In this document: in pieces, positions 1-6,972 of the stretch
How the letters are laid out: each line of letters begins with the position of its first letter
How positions within the stretch are numbered: the stretch's first letter is position 1
DNA from: JAAEUE01 sp039180225
GTDB lineage: Bacteria > Pseudomonadota > Alphaproteobacteria > Rhizobiales > CAJQND01
NCBI GenBank assembly: GCA_039180225.1
Contig: JBCDDQ010000177.1
Coordinates: forward strand, 1 to 9,958
DNA length: 9,958 bases
Reading direction: 5' to 3'
Position numbers and translations under genes: made by a program
The notes under the pieces: generated by a model
Told to the model about the DNA's origin: nothing
Database searches by the model: none
What the model saw: only the letters and a program-made list of their open reading frames with translations

Positions 1-98
1 ACCTTAAATCGGCTCGAAATCATTCGCGAAAAAACGGGGAGGGTTCCATCGGACCCCAGGCGTTGAAGTACTGAGTATAATCCTGGATAGTATATCGC

Positions 99-217
99 CG
101 GTGCCACAACCGAATTACGGCACCGCTGGTACAGCAAGCCCTGTCGCATGTCGGTTAATTCGCCGCGACGTTCCCGCGGCTGGTGACTTTGTACCACGGC
201 GGCGCCGCTGGTGTCAC
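99..217. other. Two potential stem-loops (99-125 and 183-217)
   Basis: CGGTGCC at 99-105 pairs perfectly with GGCACCG at 119-125 around a 13-nt loop. Further on, GTGAC at 183-187 and ACCA at 193-196 pair with the continuous TGGTGTCAC at 209-217, with a five-base bulge; the enclosed tip GCGGCGCCGC (199-208) is itself a palindrome. Neither is followed by a T-run, so they are not ordinary intrinsic terminators. They lie downstream of the TATAAT at 76-81 and could belong to a structured RNA, but they match no RNA family that I recognise, and such hairpins can arise by chance in GC-rich DNA. Confidence 0.3.
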
Positions 218-361
218 GTGCCGAGGTAATGCCACCGTCGCCGCACGCTGACACTGACCAAACGACAGGAGGTGGGGCGGCGCCGGTTCGTTAGATGTCA
301 GGGACTGTGTGATCAGTATAGCACGCAGACTGCCTTCCTGGGAAAACTGGACGTTGCTGGT

Positions 362-373
362 GAAATGCATTTC
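362..373. repeat. 12-bp perfect palindrome GAAATGCATTTC
   Basis: GAAATGCATTTC reads the same on both strands. It lies where the segment turns from GC-rich to AT-rich, about 45 bp left of a direct repeat and 160 bp left of the rplT junction. It could be a protein-binding site, but no adjacent gene identifies a binder. Confidence 0.45.
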
Positions 374-415
374 TCATCATAAAGAAAACATCGGGCGAAG
401 CTAGATGCTGAATGT

Positions 416-448
416 CACTGAATATCTTAATATGACCACTGAATATCT
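416..448. repeat. 12-bp direct repeat CACTGAATATCT, 21-bp period
   Basis: CACTGAATATCT occurs perfectly at 416-427 and again at 437-448. The start-to-start distance is 21 bp, two turns of B-DNA, so both copies face the same side of the helix. A partial copy, CTGAAT, sits at 408-413. Helically phased direct repeats are typical of operators and of recombinase arm sites, but which applies here cannot be told from the sequence. The repeat ends about 80 bp before the rplT junction. Confidence 0.6.
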
Positions 449-527
449 CATCGTTCGGATCTAATGAAATTATGCCATGAAAAGGATAGCAGAACACAAG
501 ACACAAGTGCTGCCAAATATAGAAAAA

Positions 528-599
528 GCTGATGACCTCGCCGTGCGTGAGCCCGAGGCCTTCAAGGCCCTGGTCGAGGCGGCAAAAGCCACCCTCTAG
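528..599 (+). pseudogene. rplT: 3' remnant of rplT (50S ribosomal protein L20, C-terminal end)
   Basis: The frame ending at TAG 597-599 encodes ADDLAVREPEAFKALVEAAKATL. This matches the C-terminus of L20 as I know it from other bacteria (pattern A-D-x-A-V-x-x-x-x-A-F-x-A-L-V-E-x-A-K-A-x-L), and rplT is the usual gene directly upstream of pheS. L20 is about 115-120 residues and binds 23S rRNA during 50S assembly. Here the similarity stops at about codon 528-534, and the residues before it (KTQVLPNIEK) do not resemble L20; the frame meets a stop at 465-467. The longest ATG-started version is a 40-residue hybrid from 477. As L20 is normally needed for growth, an intact copy should exist elsewhere if this junction is real. 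The alternative is an assembly chimera. The identity of the tail is fairly sure; the cause of truncation is not. Confidence 0.75.
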
Positions 600-610
600 G
601 CGGCCAGTGA

Positions 611-707
611 TCTGCGCCATGCCGCAGACGAACACAGCTCATGACAGCCGGACTTGCCGAGCCCTCCTAAAGAAGGAGCGCTCGCGTGAGCCGGCTATTG
701 TCATTTT
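611..707 (+). promoter_or_regulatory. Structured leader of pheST (possible attenuator or translational control element)
   Basis: Between the rplT stop and pheS, TCTGCG (611-616) pairs with CGCAGA (623-628). A larger structure follows: ATGACA (641-646) pairs with TGTCAT (699-704), and GCCGG (647-651) pairs with CCGGC (691-695), leaving a three-base bulge (696-698). Inside it CTCCT (664-668) pairs with AGGAG (674-678), and GCTC (680-683) can pair with GAGC (688-691). The closing stem runs directly into TTT at 705-707, just before the Shine-Dalgarno sequence. In enteric bacteria pheST is attenuated through a Phe-rich leader peptide, but the short frames here (for example 641-670, nine residues) contain no phenylalanine codon, so that mechanism is not supported. 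The structure could instead tune access to the ribosome-binding site. Confidence 0.4.
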
Positions 708-723
708 AAAGGGGTGAACTCCC

Positions 724-1797
724 GTGTCAGATCTTGAACAGTTACAAACAGAAATCACAAGCGCCATCGCCAATGCGTCCGATATGGGCGCCCTGGAAGA
801 GGTTCGCGTGGCGAGCCTGGGCAAAAAAGGTTCGGTCTCCCAGCTGATGAAATCGCTCGGCGGCATGAGCCCCGATGAGCGCAAGGAGATGGGCCCGAAG
901 CTGAACGGCCTGAAGCAGTCTATTGGCGAGGCCATTGCCGCGCGCTCGCAAGCCTTGCGCAATGCCGAGCTGGAAGCGCGTCTGGCCGAAGAGACCGTGG
1001 ACGTCACCTTGCCGGTCCGCCCCGAGGCCCAAGGCACCATTCACCCGGTGAGCCAGGTGTGGGACGAAGTGGTGCAGATCTTCGCCGATCTCGGCTTCTC
1101 GGTTGCCGAGGGACCGCACATCGAAACCGATTTCTACAATTTCGAGGCGCTCAACATTCCGCCAGAACATCCTGCGCGCCAGGAGCACGACACGTTCTAT
1201 TTCAAGCCGCGCGAAGACGGCGAGCGCATGGTGCTGCGCACCCACACCAGCCCGGTGCAGATCCGCACCATGGAGACCGCCGAGCCGCCCATCCGCATCA
1301 TCGCGCCAGGGCGCACCTATCGCTGCGACAGTGACCAGACCCACACGCCCATGTTCCATCAGGTGGAGGGGCTGGTGATCGATGAGACCACCCATCTGGG
1401 TCATCTCAAATGGTGCCTGGAAGAGTTCTGCAAGGCGTTCTTCGAAGTGGATGAAGTGAAGATGCGCTTCCGCGCCTCCCACTTCCCGTTCACCGAACCC
1501 TCCATGGAGGTGGACATTGGCTGCGCCTTCGAAGGCGGCCAGGTGAAGATCGGCACCGGCGATGACTGGTTGGAAATTCTCGGCTCCGGCATGGTGCACC
1601 CGAAGGTGATTGCTGCCGGGGGCCTGGATCCTGAGAAGTATCAGGGCTTCGCCTTCGGTATGGGCATCGACCGGATCGCCATGCTGAAATACGGCATTCC
1701 CGACCTGCGCGCCTTCTTTGAGGCCGACCTCAGATGGTTGCGCCATTACGGGTTCTCCGCCTTCGATGTACCCGAGCTGGCCGGAGGGTTAAGCTGA
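724..1797 (+). CDS. pheS: Phenylalanyl-tRNA synthetase alpha subunit
   Basis: Catalytic alpha subunit of the cytoplasmic (alpha-beta)2 class II enzyme that attaches phenylalanine to tRNA-Phe using ATP. The 357-residue length is normal for the family. Residues 1-90 form the charged helical N-terminal arm that contacts tRNA, and about 100-345 the catalytic core. Visible motifs are HTS at 174-176, the motif 2 region PGRTYRCDSDQTHTPMFHQ (195-213), FRASHFPFTEPSMEVD (249-264) and the motif 3 region GMGIDR (312-317). The start is GTG at 724, supported by a GGGGTG Shine-Dalgarno sequence at 711-716 with seven bases between, and by an N-terminus (MSDLEQL) that fits the family. The TGA stop overlaps the ATG of pheT by one base (TGATG), so the two subunits are translationally coupled. 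The upstream neighbour, normally an intact rplT, is only a remnant here. Confidence 0.97.
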   Translation: MSDLEQLQTEITSAIANASDMGALEEVRVASLGKKGSVSQLMKSLGGMSPDERKEMGPKLNGLKQSIGEAIAARSQALRNAELEARLAEETVDVTLPVRPEAQGTIHPVSQVWDEVVQIFADLGFSVAEGPHIETDFYNFEALNIPPEHPARQEHDTFYFKPREDGERMVLRTHTSPVQIRTMETAEPPIRIIAPGRTYRCDSDQTHTPMFHQVEGLVIDETTHLGHLKWCLEEFCKAFFEVDEVKMRFRASHFPFTEPSMEVDIGCAFEGGQVKIGTGDDWLEILGSGMVHPKVIAAGGLDPEKYQGFAFGMGIDRIAMLKYGIPDLRAFFEADLRWLRHYGFSAFDVPELAGGLS

Positions 1798-4214
1798 TGA
1801 AATTCACACTCTCCTGGTTGAAAGACTATCTGGACACCGACGCCACGCTGGAAGACATCACCGCGGCCCTGAACGATGTGGGCTTGGAGGTCGAGGAGGT
1901 TGAAGACCTGGCCGAGACCCTCGGTGCCTTCTCCGTGGCCAAGGTCAAGGAAGCCCGTCAGCATCCTGATGCGGATCGCCTGCGCGTGTGCGATGTGGAA
2001 ACCAAGGACGGCCTGGTGCAGGTGGTCTGCGGCGCCCCCAATGCGCGCACCGGCATGACCGGCATCTTCGCCCCGCCCGGCACCCACATCCCCGGCACCG
2101 GGGTTGATCTGCAGGTGGGCGTGATCCGCGGCGTGGAATCGGCCGGCATGCTCTGTTCTGAGCGCGAAATGATGCTCTCAGATGAACATGACGGCATCAT
2201 CGATCTGGATGGCGGCTGGGCCATTGGCACCCCGGCGGTCGAGGCCTTGGGCCTGAACGATCCGGTGATCGATATCGCAATCACCCCTAACCGCCCCGAT
2301 GCGCTGGGGGTTTACGGGGTCGCGCGCGATCTTGCCGCCCGCGGCCTGGGCACGCTGAAGCCCTTGGACGCGACCCCTGTGCCCGGCACCTTCGCCTCGC
2401 CCATCGATGTGAAGCTCACCTTCGATGCGGGCACGGAAGATGCCTGCCCGCTGTTCTGCGGGCGCTACATCAGGGGTGTGAAGAACGGCCCGTCGCCGGA
2501 ATGGCTGCAGCGCCGGCTCACGGCCATCGGCCTGCGCCCGATCTCCGCGCTGGTGGATGTCACCAACTACCTCACGTACGCCTATGCGCGGCCCGTGCAC
2601 GTGTTTGATGCGGACAAGGTGGCCGGCAACATCCAGCCCCGGCTTGCCAGGACGGGCGAAAAGATGCAGGCGCTGGACGGCAAGGAGTATGAGCTGGACG
2701 ACACCATGACGGTGATCGCCGACGACAATGGCCCGGACGCCATTGGCGGCATCATTGGCGGCGAGCTCTCCGGCTGCATCCTGGAGACCAAGAACGTCTT
2801 CGTGGAGGTGGCGTACTTCGACCCCATCCGCACCGCCACCACGGGCCGCAAGCTCGGCATCATCTCCGATGCGCGCTACCGCTTTGAGCGCGGCGTGGAT
2901 CCGGCTTTTGCCCCTGACGGCATTGAGCTGGCCACCAGGATGATCCTGGACTTCTGCGGCGGCGAGCCGTCTGAGGTGGTCACCGCAGGCGCGGTTCCAG
3001 ACACGGCCCGCAGCTACACCCTGAGGCCTGACCGGGTGGAAACCCTGGGCGGGGTGAAGGTTGAGCTCGCCGAGCAGAAGCGCATTCTGGAAGATCTCGG
3101 CTTCAGGGTTGCCCAAACCGGCGATGGCCTGGTGTGCGCGGTGCCTCCGTGGCGCCCGGACGTTCATGGCGAAGCGGATCTTGTGGAGGAGGTCACCCGC
3201 ATCATCGGCCTGGACAATGTTCCCAACGCGCCCATGAGCCGGCCCAACGCGGTGGCCCGACCGGTGCTCACCCGCCTGCAGCGGCGCACCGGCGCGGCCC
3301 GGCGCACGCTCGCCGGACGCGGCCTCAACGAGGCCGTCACCTGGTCGTTCCTGCCCGAAGACCAAGCCAAGCTCTTCGGCGGCGGCGGGGCGGCGGTGAA
3401 GCTCGCCAACCCGATCTCGTCAGAGCTCTCCGACATGCGGCCCTCCTTGCTGCCAAACCTGATCACCGCAGTGGGGCGCAACAATGACCGCGGCTTTGCG
3501 GACCTCGCCCTGTTTGAAATCGGCCAGGCCTATTTGGGCGATGCGCCGGAAGACGAAACCGTGCGGGTCGCCGGTGTGCGCCGGGGCAATACCGGATCCC
3601 GCCATTGGGGCGGTCCTTTACGGCCGGTGGACGTGTTCGACGCCAAGGCAGATGTTCTGGCGGCGCTTCAGGCGGCCGGTGCGCCCATGCAGAGCCTGCA
3701 GGTTGTGGCGGGCGCGCCGGAGTGGTTCCACCCGGGCCGCTCGGGCACCTGTCAGTTGGGTCCGCAAAACCAGATGGCCCATTTCGGCGAGCTGCACCCC
3801 CGCGTGCTCAACGCCCTTGATGTGAAGGGCCCGCTGGTGGGCTTCGAGATCGTGCTCAACAAGATCCCCGAACCGAAAGGCAAGGGCGGCGCGGCCCGGG
3901 CAGCGATGGAGGTCTCGGACCTGCAGGCCGTCACCCGCGATTTCGCCTTTGTGGTGAATGGCGATGTGCTGGCCGACAAGCTGGTCCGCGCGGCAAAGGG
4001 CGCCGACAAGCAGCTGATCACCGGCGTTTCGGTGTTTGACCTGTTTGAGGGTGACGCCGCCGGCAAGGCGCTGGGCGAAGGCAAGAAGTCGCTGGCCATC
4101 GAGGTCACGCTTCAGCCCCGCGACAAGACCATGACCGACGAAGAGATCGACGCCGTGGCCGCGAAGGTGGTGGCCAATGTGGAGAAGGCAACAGGCGGCA
4201 CGTTGCGGGGGTAG
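1797..4214 (+). CDS. pheT: Phenylalanyl-tRNA synthetase beta subunit
   Basis: Beta subunit of the (alpha-beta)2 phenylalanyl-tRNA synthetase; it binds tRNA-Phe and carries the editing site that hydrolyses mischarged Tyr-tRNA-Phe. The 805-residue length is typical of the long bacterial form. In order: an N-terminal segment (MKFTLSWLKDYL), an EMAPII-like tRNA-binding domain at roughly 42-150 (HPDADRLRVCDV, then the GAPN segment), a B3/B4 editing domain (PNRPDALGVYGVARDLA marks its start), a B5 domain, the catalytic-like core, and an FDX-ACB anticodon-binding domain over about the last 95 residues (SDLQAVTRDFAFVV through FDLFEGD). I chose ATG 1797 because it overlaps the pheS stop and gives the standard N-terminus; an in-frame ATG at 1734 would add 21 unrelated residues inside pheS. 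A phosphoesterase gene follows after 14 nt. Confidence 0.97.
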   Translation: MKFTLSWLKDYLDTDATLEDITAALNDVGLEVEEVEDLAETLGAFSVAKVKEARQHPDADRLRVCDVETKDGLVQVVCGAPNARTGMTGIFAPPGTHIPGTGVDLQVGVIRGVESAGMLCSEREMMLSDEHDGIIDLDGGWAIGTPAVEALGLNDPVIDIAITPNRPDALGVYGVARDLAARGLGTLKPLDATPVPGTFASPIDVKLTFDAGTEDACPLFCGRYIRGVKNGPSPEWLQRRLTAIGLRPISALVDVTNYLTYAYARPVHVFDADKVAGNIQPRLARTGEKMQALDGKEYELDDTMTVIADDNGPDAIGGIIGGELSGCILETKNVFVEVAYFDPIRTATTGRKLGIISDARYRFERGVDPAFAPDGIELATRMILDFCGGEPSEVVTAGAVPDTARSYTLRPDRVETLGGVKVELAEQKRILEDLGFRVAQTGDGLVCAVPPWRPDVHGEADLVEEVTRIIGLDNVPNAPMSRPNAVARPVLTRLQRRTGAARRTLAGRGLNEAVTWSFLPEDQAKLFGGGGAAVKLANPISSELSDMRPSLLPNLITAVGRNNDRGFADLALFEIGQAYLGDAPEDETVRVAGVRRGNTGSRHWGGPLRPVDVFDAKADVLAALQAAGAPMQSLQVVAGAPEWFHPGRSGTCQLGPQNQMAHFGELHPRVLNALDVKGPLVGFEIVLNKIPEPKGKGGAARAAMEVSDLQAVTRDFAFVVNGDVLADKLVRAAKGADKQLITGVSVFDLFEGDAAGKALGEGKKSLAIEVTLQPRDKTMTDEEIDAVAAKVVANVEKATGGTLRG

Positions 4215-4228
4215 GCGGGATCTGATCC

Positions 4229-5011
4229 ATGGTCAAACTGATCTGGCTGTCTGATCTTCACTTTCTGGCCGAAGGCATTGATCTCGGCCATGATTCCCGC
4301 GCGCGCCTTAAGGCAGCCATCGCCTTCATCAACCAGCATCATGCCGACAGCGCCTACTGTGTGCTGTCGGGTGATTTGGTCAACCGCGAAACGGCTGAAG
4401 ACTATTCCGCTCTGGCTGAACATTTAGGCGAGCTGCGTGTGCCCCTGCTCCCCATGGTGGGCAATCATGATGACCGGCACATGTTGCGATCGGCCTTGCC
4501 TTTGCCTGAGGGCTGTATGGATGATTTCATCCAGTATGCGGTGCCGACCCCCGACGGCCTGCTCCTCTGCCTGGACACGCACAAGATCGGCTCGCCGGCC
4601 GGAGAGCTGTGCGCGGAGCGCCTGGCCTGGTTTGAACACAAGCTGAGCGCAGCTGGCGCTGGTCCGGTCTATGTGTTCATGCACCACCCGCCGATGCCCC
4701 TTGGGCTGCCCATGCAGGATATGGACCGGCTTGATGCGGGCGATGCGTTCCTTGAACTGGCAGCCGCTCATGGCAACGTGAAGTATCTCTTCATCGGCCA
4801 TGTCCACCGGCCCATCACCGGCACGGCACGAGGCATCCCGTTTGCCACCATGCGCTCGGTTCTCTACCAGGCACCGGCGCCCGTACCTCAATGGGACTGG
4901 GACAGTTTTGCGCCCGCCGAAGAAGCGCCCAACCTTGGGGTGCTCAAACTCGACGGGCAGGGGGTAACCTTGGAGTACGTCCAGTTCTGCGCTTATGCAG
5001 ACGGCACCTGA
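4229..5011 (+). CDS. Calcineurin-like metallophosphoesterase (GpdQ/CpdA-type phosphodiesterase)
   Basis: A 260-residue cytoplasmic enzyme with no signal peptide, expected to hydrolyse phosphodiester bonds through a two-metal centre. All family metal-ligand motifs are present: D9-x-H11 (SDLH), G48-D49, G78-N-H-D81, H152-H153 in MHHPP, and G190-H-V-H193. The stretch MHHPPMPLG resembles Enterobacter GpdQ, a glycerophosphodiesterase, and the class also includes 3',5'-cAMP phosphodiesterase CpdA; the sequence does not decide between cyclic nucleotides, glycerophosphodiesters or another substrate. The ATG lies 14 nt after the pheT stop with only a weak G-rich ribosome-binding site (GGCGGGA, 4214-4220). 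Translation by ribosomes leaving pheT and shared transcription with pheST are therefore likely, which is an inference. The gene converges with the RTX gene. Confidence 0.9.
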   Translation: MVKLIWLSDLHFLAEGIDLGHDSRARLKAAIAFINQHHADSAYCVLSGDLVNRETAEDYSALAEHLGELRVPLLPMVGNHDDRHMLRSALPLPEGCMDDFIQYAVPTPDGLLLCLDTHKIGSPAGELCAERLAWFEHKLSAAGAGPVYVFMHHPPMPLGLPMQDMDRLDAGDAFLELAAAHGNVKYLFIGHVHRPITGTARGIPFATMRSVLYQAPAPVPQWDWDSFAPAEEAPNLGVLKLDGQGVTLEYVQFCAYADGT

Positions 5012-5031
5012 CGGCTAGGGTTTGGGTTTTA

Positions 5032-5050
5032 CACGGTGCCCGCGGGCGTG
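5032..5050. terminator. Weak palindromic element between convergent genes
   Basis: The 41-nt gap between the phosphoesterase and RTX stop codons contains the perfect palindrome GCCCGCGGGC (5038-5047), flanked by CACG (5032-5035) and CGTG (5047-5050), which can pair in an alternative fold. It is the only candidate for a shared bidirectional terminator. The stem is short, and neither side has a proper T-run (plus-strand TTTT at 5027-5030 reads as AAAA on the minus transcript), so the call is weak. Confidence 0.25.
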
Positions 5051-5052
5051 CA

Positions 5053-6972
5053 TCAGAAGAAGCCGAAGTCATCAACGCCGAAGTCCCGTAACGAAAGATC
5101 CTGTGCATCGACGCCGACAAGGGTCAGAGTGATCGCGCCTTGGTTGTAGTACAGCACGGCATTGCCATCGCCGTCGTTTTCGATCAGCGCGTTATGCTCG
5201 AATTGTTCGCGCGATTGGATACCGCTTATTTGAACTTGATCGACCCCGAGCTCGAAGTCCATCCACGTCACGCTCGCCGTCAGATCTTCCGATGAACCCG
5301 GATCTGTCTGGCGGCTGAAACCAATCGAATTCTCGTCGGATTGAAAGATCATAAAGTCCGCGCCTTCACCGCCATACACCACATCGTCTCCCGAACCGGG
5401 TTCGAAAATGAAGAAGTCGAGGCCGGCACCGCCGATGAGCACATCATTGTCCGTTTCGCGATGGGAGGAACCGTTAGATCCGCCGCCGAAGGCGTCGTTC
5501 GCGCCCCATCCGAACAGAAAGTCCTGGCCGTCTCCTCCAATCAGCGTGTCATTGCCCAGACCGCCGTGGATCTGATCTGAACCCTCATTGCCGATCAAAA
5601 CGTCGTCCCCGGAAGCGCCAAACAAGACATCATTGCCCTGATTGCCTTCGATGACATCATTGGCATCGGAGCCTAAGATCACGTCATCCGATGAGCTGCC
5701 TGTGGGCACGCGAAACTCGAACACGGGCACAGTGCTTACACTGTCCGGAGCAAGGTCTGAAAGAGACACGCCGTTTAAAACCACCCGGCTTTCACCGTAG
5801 GTGATGAGTGTTGAACCGGGGTCTTCGTCATAGGCTGTGATGGTGGGCTCAAGACCTGACCCAAGTTGGAGAAAGACAGTGTCGTATCCCGCCTGGAAAT
5901 CAGTCCAATGCGTTGTGCCGGCCTCACCTGTCATAACCAATGAGTTAAAGCCATCGCCGGTCGTCAGGACGTCATTGCCCGCGCTGTGGTAGATGAGATC
6001 ATTGCCCTCGCCCGCGTCAATGACGTCATTTCCGGCTCCGCCATCAATCACATCATCCCCATCGCCGCCGTAGAGCGTGTCGTTTCCGGCCCGCCCGTCC
6101 AGTCTATCTGCGCCCTCTCCGCCGTCCAGCCAGTCGTCTCCGACGCCGCCATCCAGCAGATCATTGCCTCCATCGCCGTCAAGCTCATCATTGCCGGCGC
6201 CGCCGGCCAAAATATCTGCGCCTTGGTTTCCGGCCAGGACATCGTCCCCGCGTTCACCGATCATCACATCATTGCCCTCAAGGCCGCGCACTTGATCGTC
6301 CCCGTCGCCGAGGATGACGAGGTCAGCCTCCTCGCTGGCCTCAAACGCATCGCGGCCGGAGGTGCCCACGAGGGGCATTTGGGGTCCGCCATGAGAGAAG
6401 AAGTTATGGTCACTGAGCTCAGACGGGGCGATCCCGGTGAGAATGATCTGGCTTTCGCCCACGGAGATCACAGCTGTGTTGGGGTCATCGAAAGATGCGC
6501 TGACCAGGTCGCGCCAATTCTCCAGGTCAATATTGGATGGCAGGCCGATGCGGTCCACACCGACCTCAAAATCCATCCAGGTGGTCATGCCCCTCTTTCC
6601 GGTTACCAACAAAGTGTCCGCGCCCGGACCTCCTTCCAGCGTGTCGATCCCTGAGCTCATGGTGATGACATCGTCGCCATGGCCGCCGTCGATGTGGTCG
6701 TCCCCGCCGCCGCCGTCCAGTTCATCGTTGCCGAAGCCGCCATCGAGGTCATCATCTCCCGCGCCTCCATACAGCAGGTCATGATCAAAGCCGCCGCCGA
6801 TAATGTCGTCACCCTCGCCGCCATGAACGAAATCGTGGCCGTAGCCGCCGTCCATAATGTCGTTCCCCCGGCCGCCAGACATCATGTCGTCCCCAAACCC
6901 GCCCGCCAGCGCATCGTCGCCCGGCGTGCCTTTGAGAGTGGTCAATGTGAGCAGTTCTGGAAGTTTATGCAT
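5053..6972 (-). CDS. RTX-type calcium-binding repeat protein, three tandem modules, probably type I secreted
   Basis: A 639-residue, very acidic protein made almost entirely of glycine- and aspartate-rich nonapeptides (GGxGxDxLx), which fold into calcium-binding beta-rolls in secreted RTX proteins. Three blocks of repeats (about 15-121, 203-340 and 424-540) are each followed by a non-repeat cap of 70-90 residues. Every cap contains W-x-D-F-x-x-G-x-D (132-140, 356-364, 570-578) and a later strand pair such as VISVGESQIILTGI (168-181) or LITYGESRVVLNGV (389-402). No protease, lipase or adhesin domain and no Sec signal are visible. The C-terminus ends DDFGFF, an acidic-hydrophobic tail compatible with an uncleaved type I export signal. 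I chose ATG 6972 (MHKLPELLT) because AAAGGA lies nine bases upstream; the longer frame from GTG 7029 would place its start inside a Shine-Dalgarno sequence. No ABC exporter is in the window. A surface-layer, biofilm or calcium-scaffold role is possible but unproven. Confidence 0.85.
   Translation of the reverse strand: MHKLPELLTLTTLKGTPGDDALAGGFGDDMMSGGRGNDIMDGGYGHDFVHGGEGDDIIGGGFDHDLLYGGAGDDDLDGGFGNDELDGGGGDDHIDGGHGDDVITMSSGIDTLEGGPGADTLLVTGKRGMTTWMDFEVGVDRIGLPSNIDLENWRDLVSASFDDPNTAVISVGESQIILTGIAPSELSDHNFFSHGGPQMPLVGTSGRDAFEASEEADLVILGDGDDQVRGLEGNDVMIGERGDDVLAGNQGADILAGGAGNDELDGDGGNDLLDGGVGDDWLDGGEGADRLDGRAGNDTLYGGDGDDVIDGGAGNDVIDAGEGNDLIYHSAGNDVLTTGDGFNSLVMTGEAGTTHWTDFQAGYDTVFLQLGSGLEPTITAYDEDPGSTLITYGESRVVLNGVSLSDLAPDSVSTVPVFEFRVPTGSSSDDVILGSDANDVIEGNQGNDVLFGASGDDVLIGNEGSDQIHGGLGNDTLIGGDGQDFLFGWGANDAFGGGSNGSSHRETDNDVLIGGAGLDFFIFEPGSGDDVVYGGEGADFMIFQSDENSIGFSRQTDPGSSEDLTASVTWMDFELGVDQVQISGIQSREQFEHNALIENDGDGNAVLYYNQGAITLTLVGVDAQDLSLRDFGVDDFGFF

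Larger units (their letters stand above)
1..524. other. Unassigned non-coding-like segment left of the rplT remnant
   Basis: I see no convincing gene here. The two minus-strand reading frames over 100 nt (155-370 and 291-635) have no recognisable motifs; the first is preceded directly by two in-frame stops, and the second runs across the rplT remnant. On the plus strand, frame 1 is open from base 1 to a stop at 64-66, so the last 21 residues of a truncated gene are possible, but frame 3 is also open to about 74, so this is weak. A perfect TATAAT lies at 76-81 without a recognisable -35. The left part is GC-rich and the part from about 360 to 525 is clearly more AT-rich than the operon to its right, which suggests a different origin. 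Repeats inside it are listed separately. Confidence 0.5.

Noticed and set aside
291..635. A 114-codon minus-strand frame across the rplT junction
   Set aside because: Its first third is antisense to the rplT tail and leader, and the rest shows no motif; a real gene crossing a rearrangement junction this way is unlikely.
641..670. Nine-codon frame as a pheST leader peptide
   Set aside because: It has no phenylalanine codon and no ribosome-binding site.
742..1746. A 334-codon minus-strand frame inside pheS
   Set aside because: It lies fully opposite a well-identified pheS and is rich in H, R and G as expected from antisense GC-rich codons.
2178..3365. A 395-codon minus-strand frame inside pheT
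   Set aside because: It is an antisense shadow of pheT with no recognisable domain.
5986..6654. A 222-codon plus-strand open frame opposite the RTX gene
   Set aside because: It is the antisense shadow of the glycine/aspartate repeats: the repeated codons give a stop-free, low-complexity opposite frame (runs of I, V, A) with no motif.
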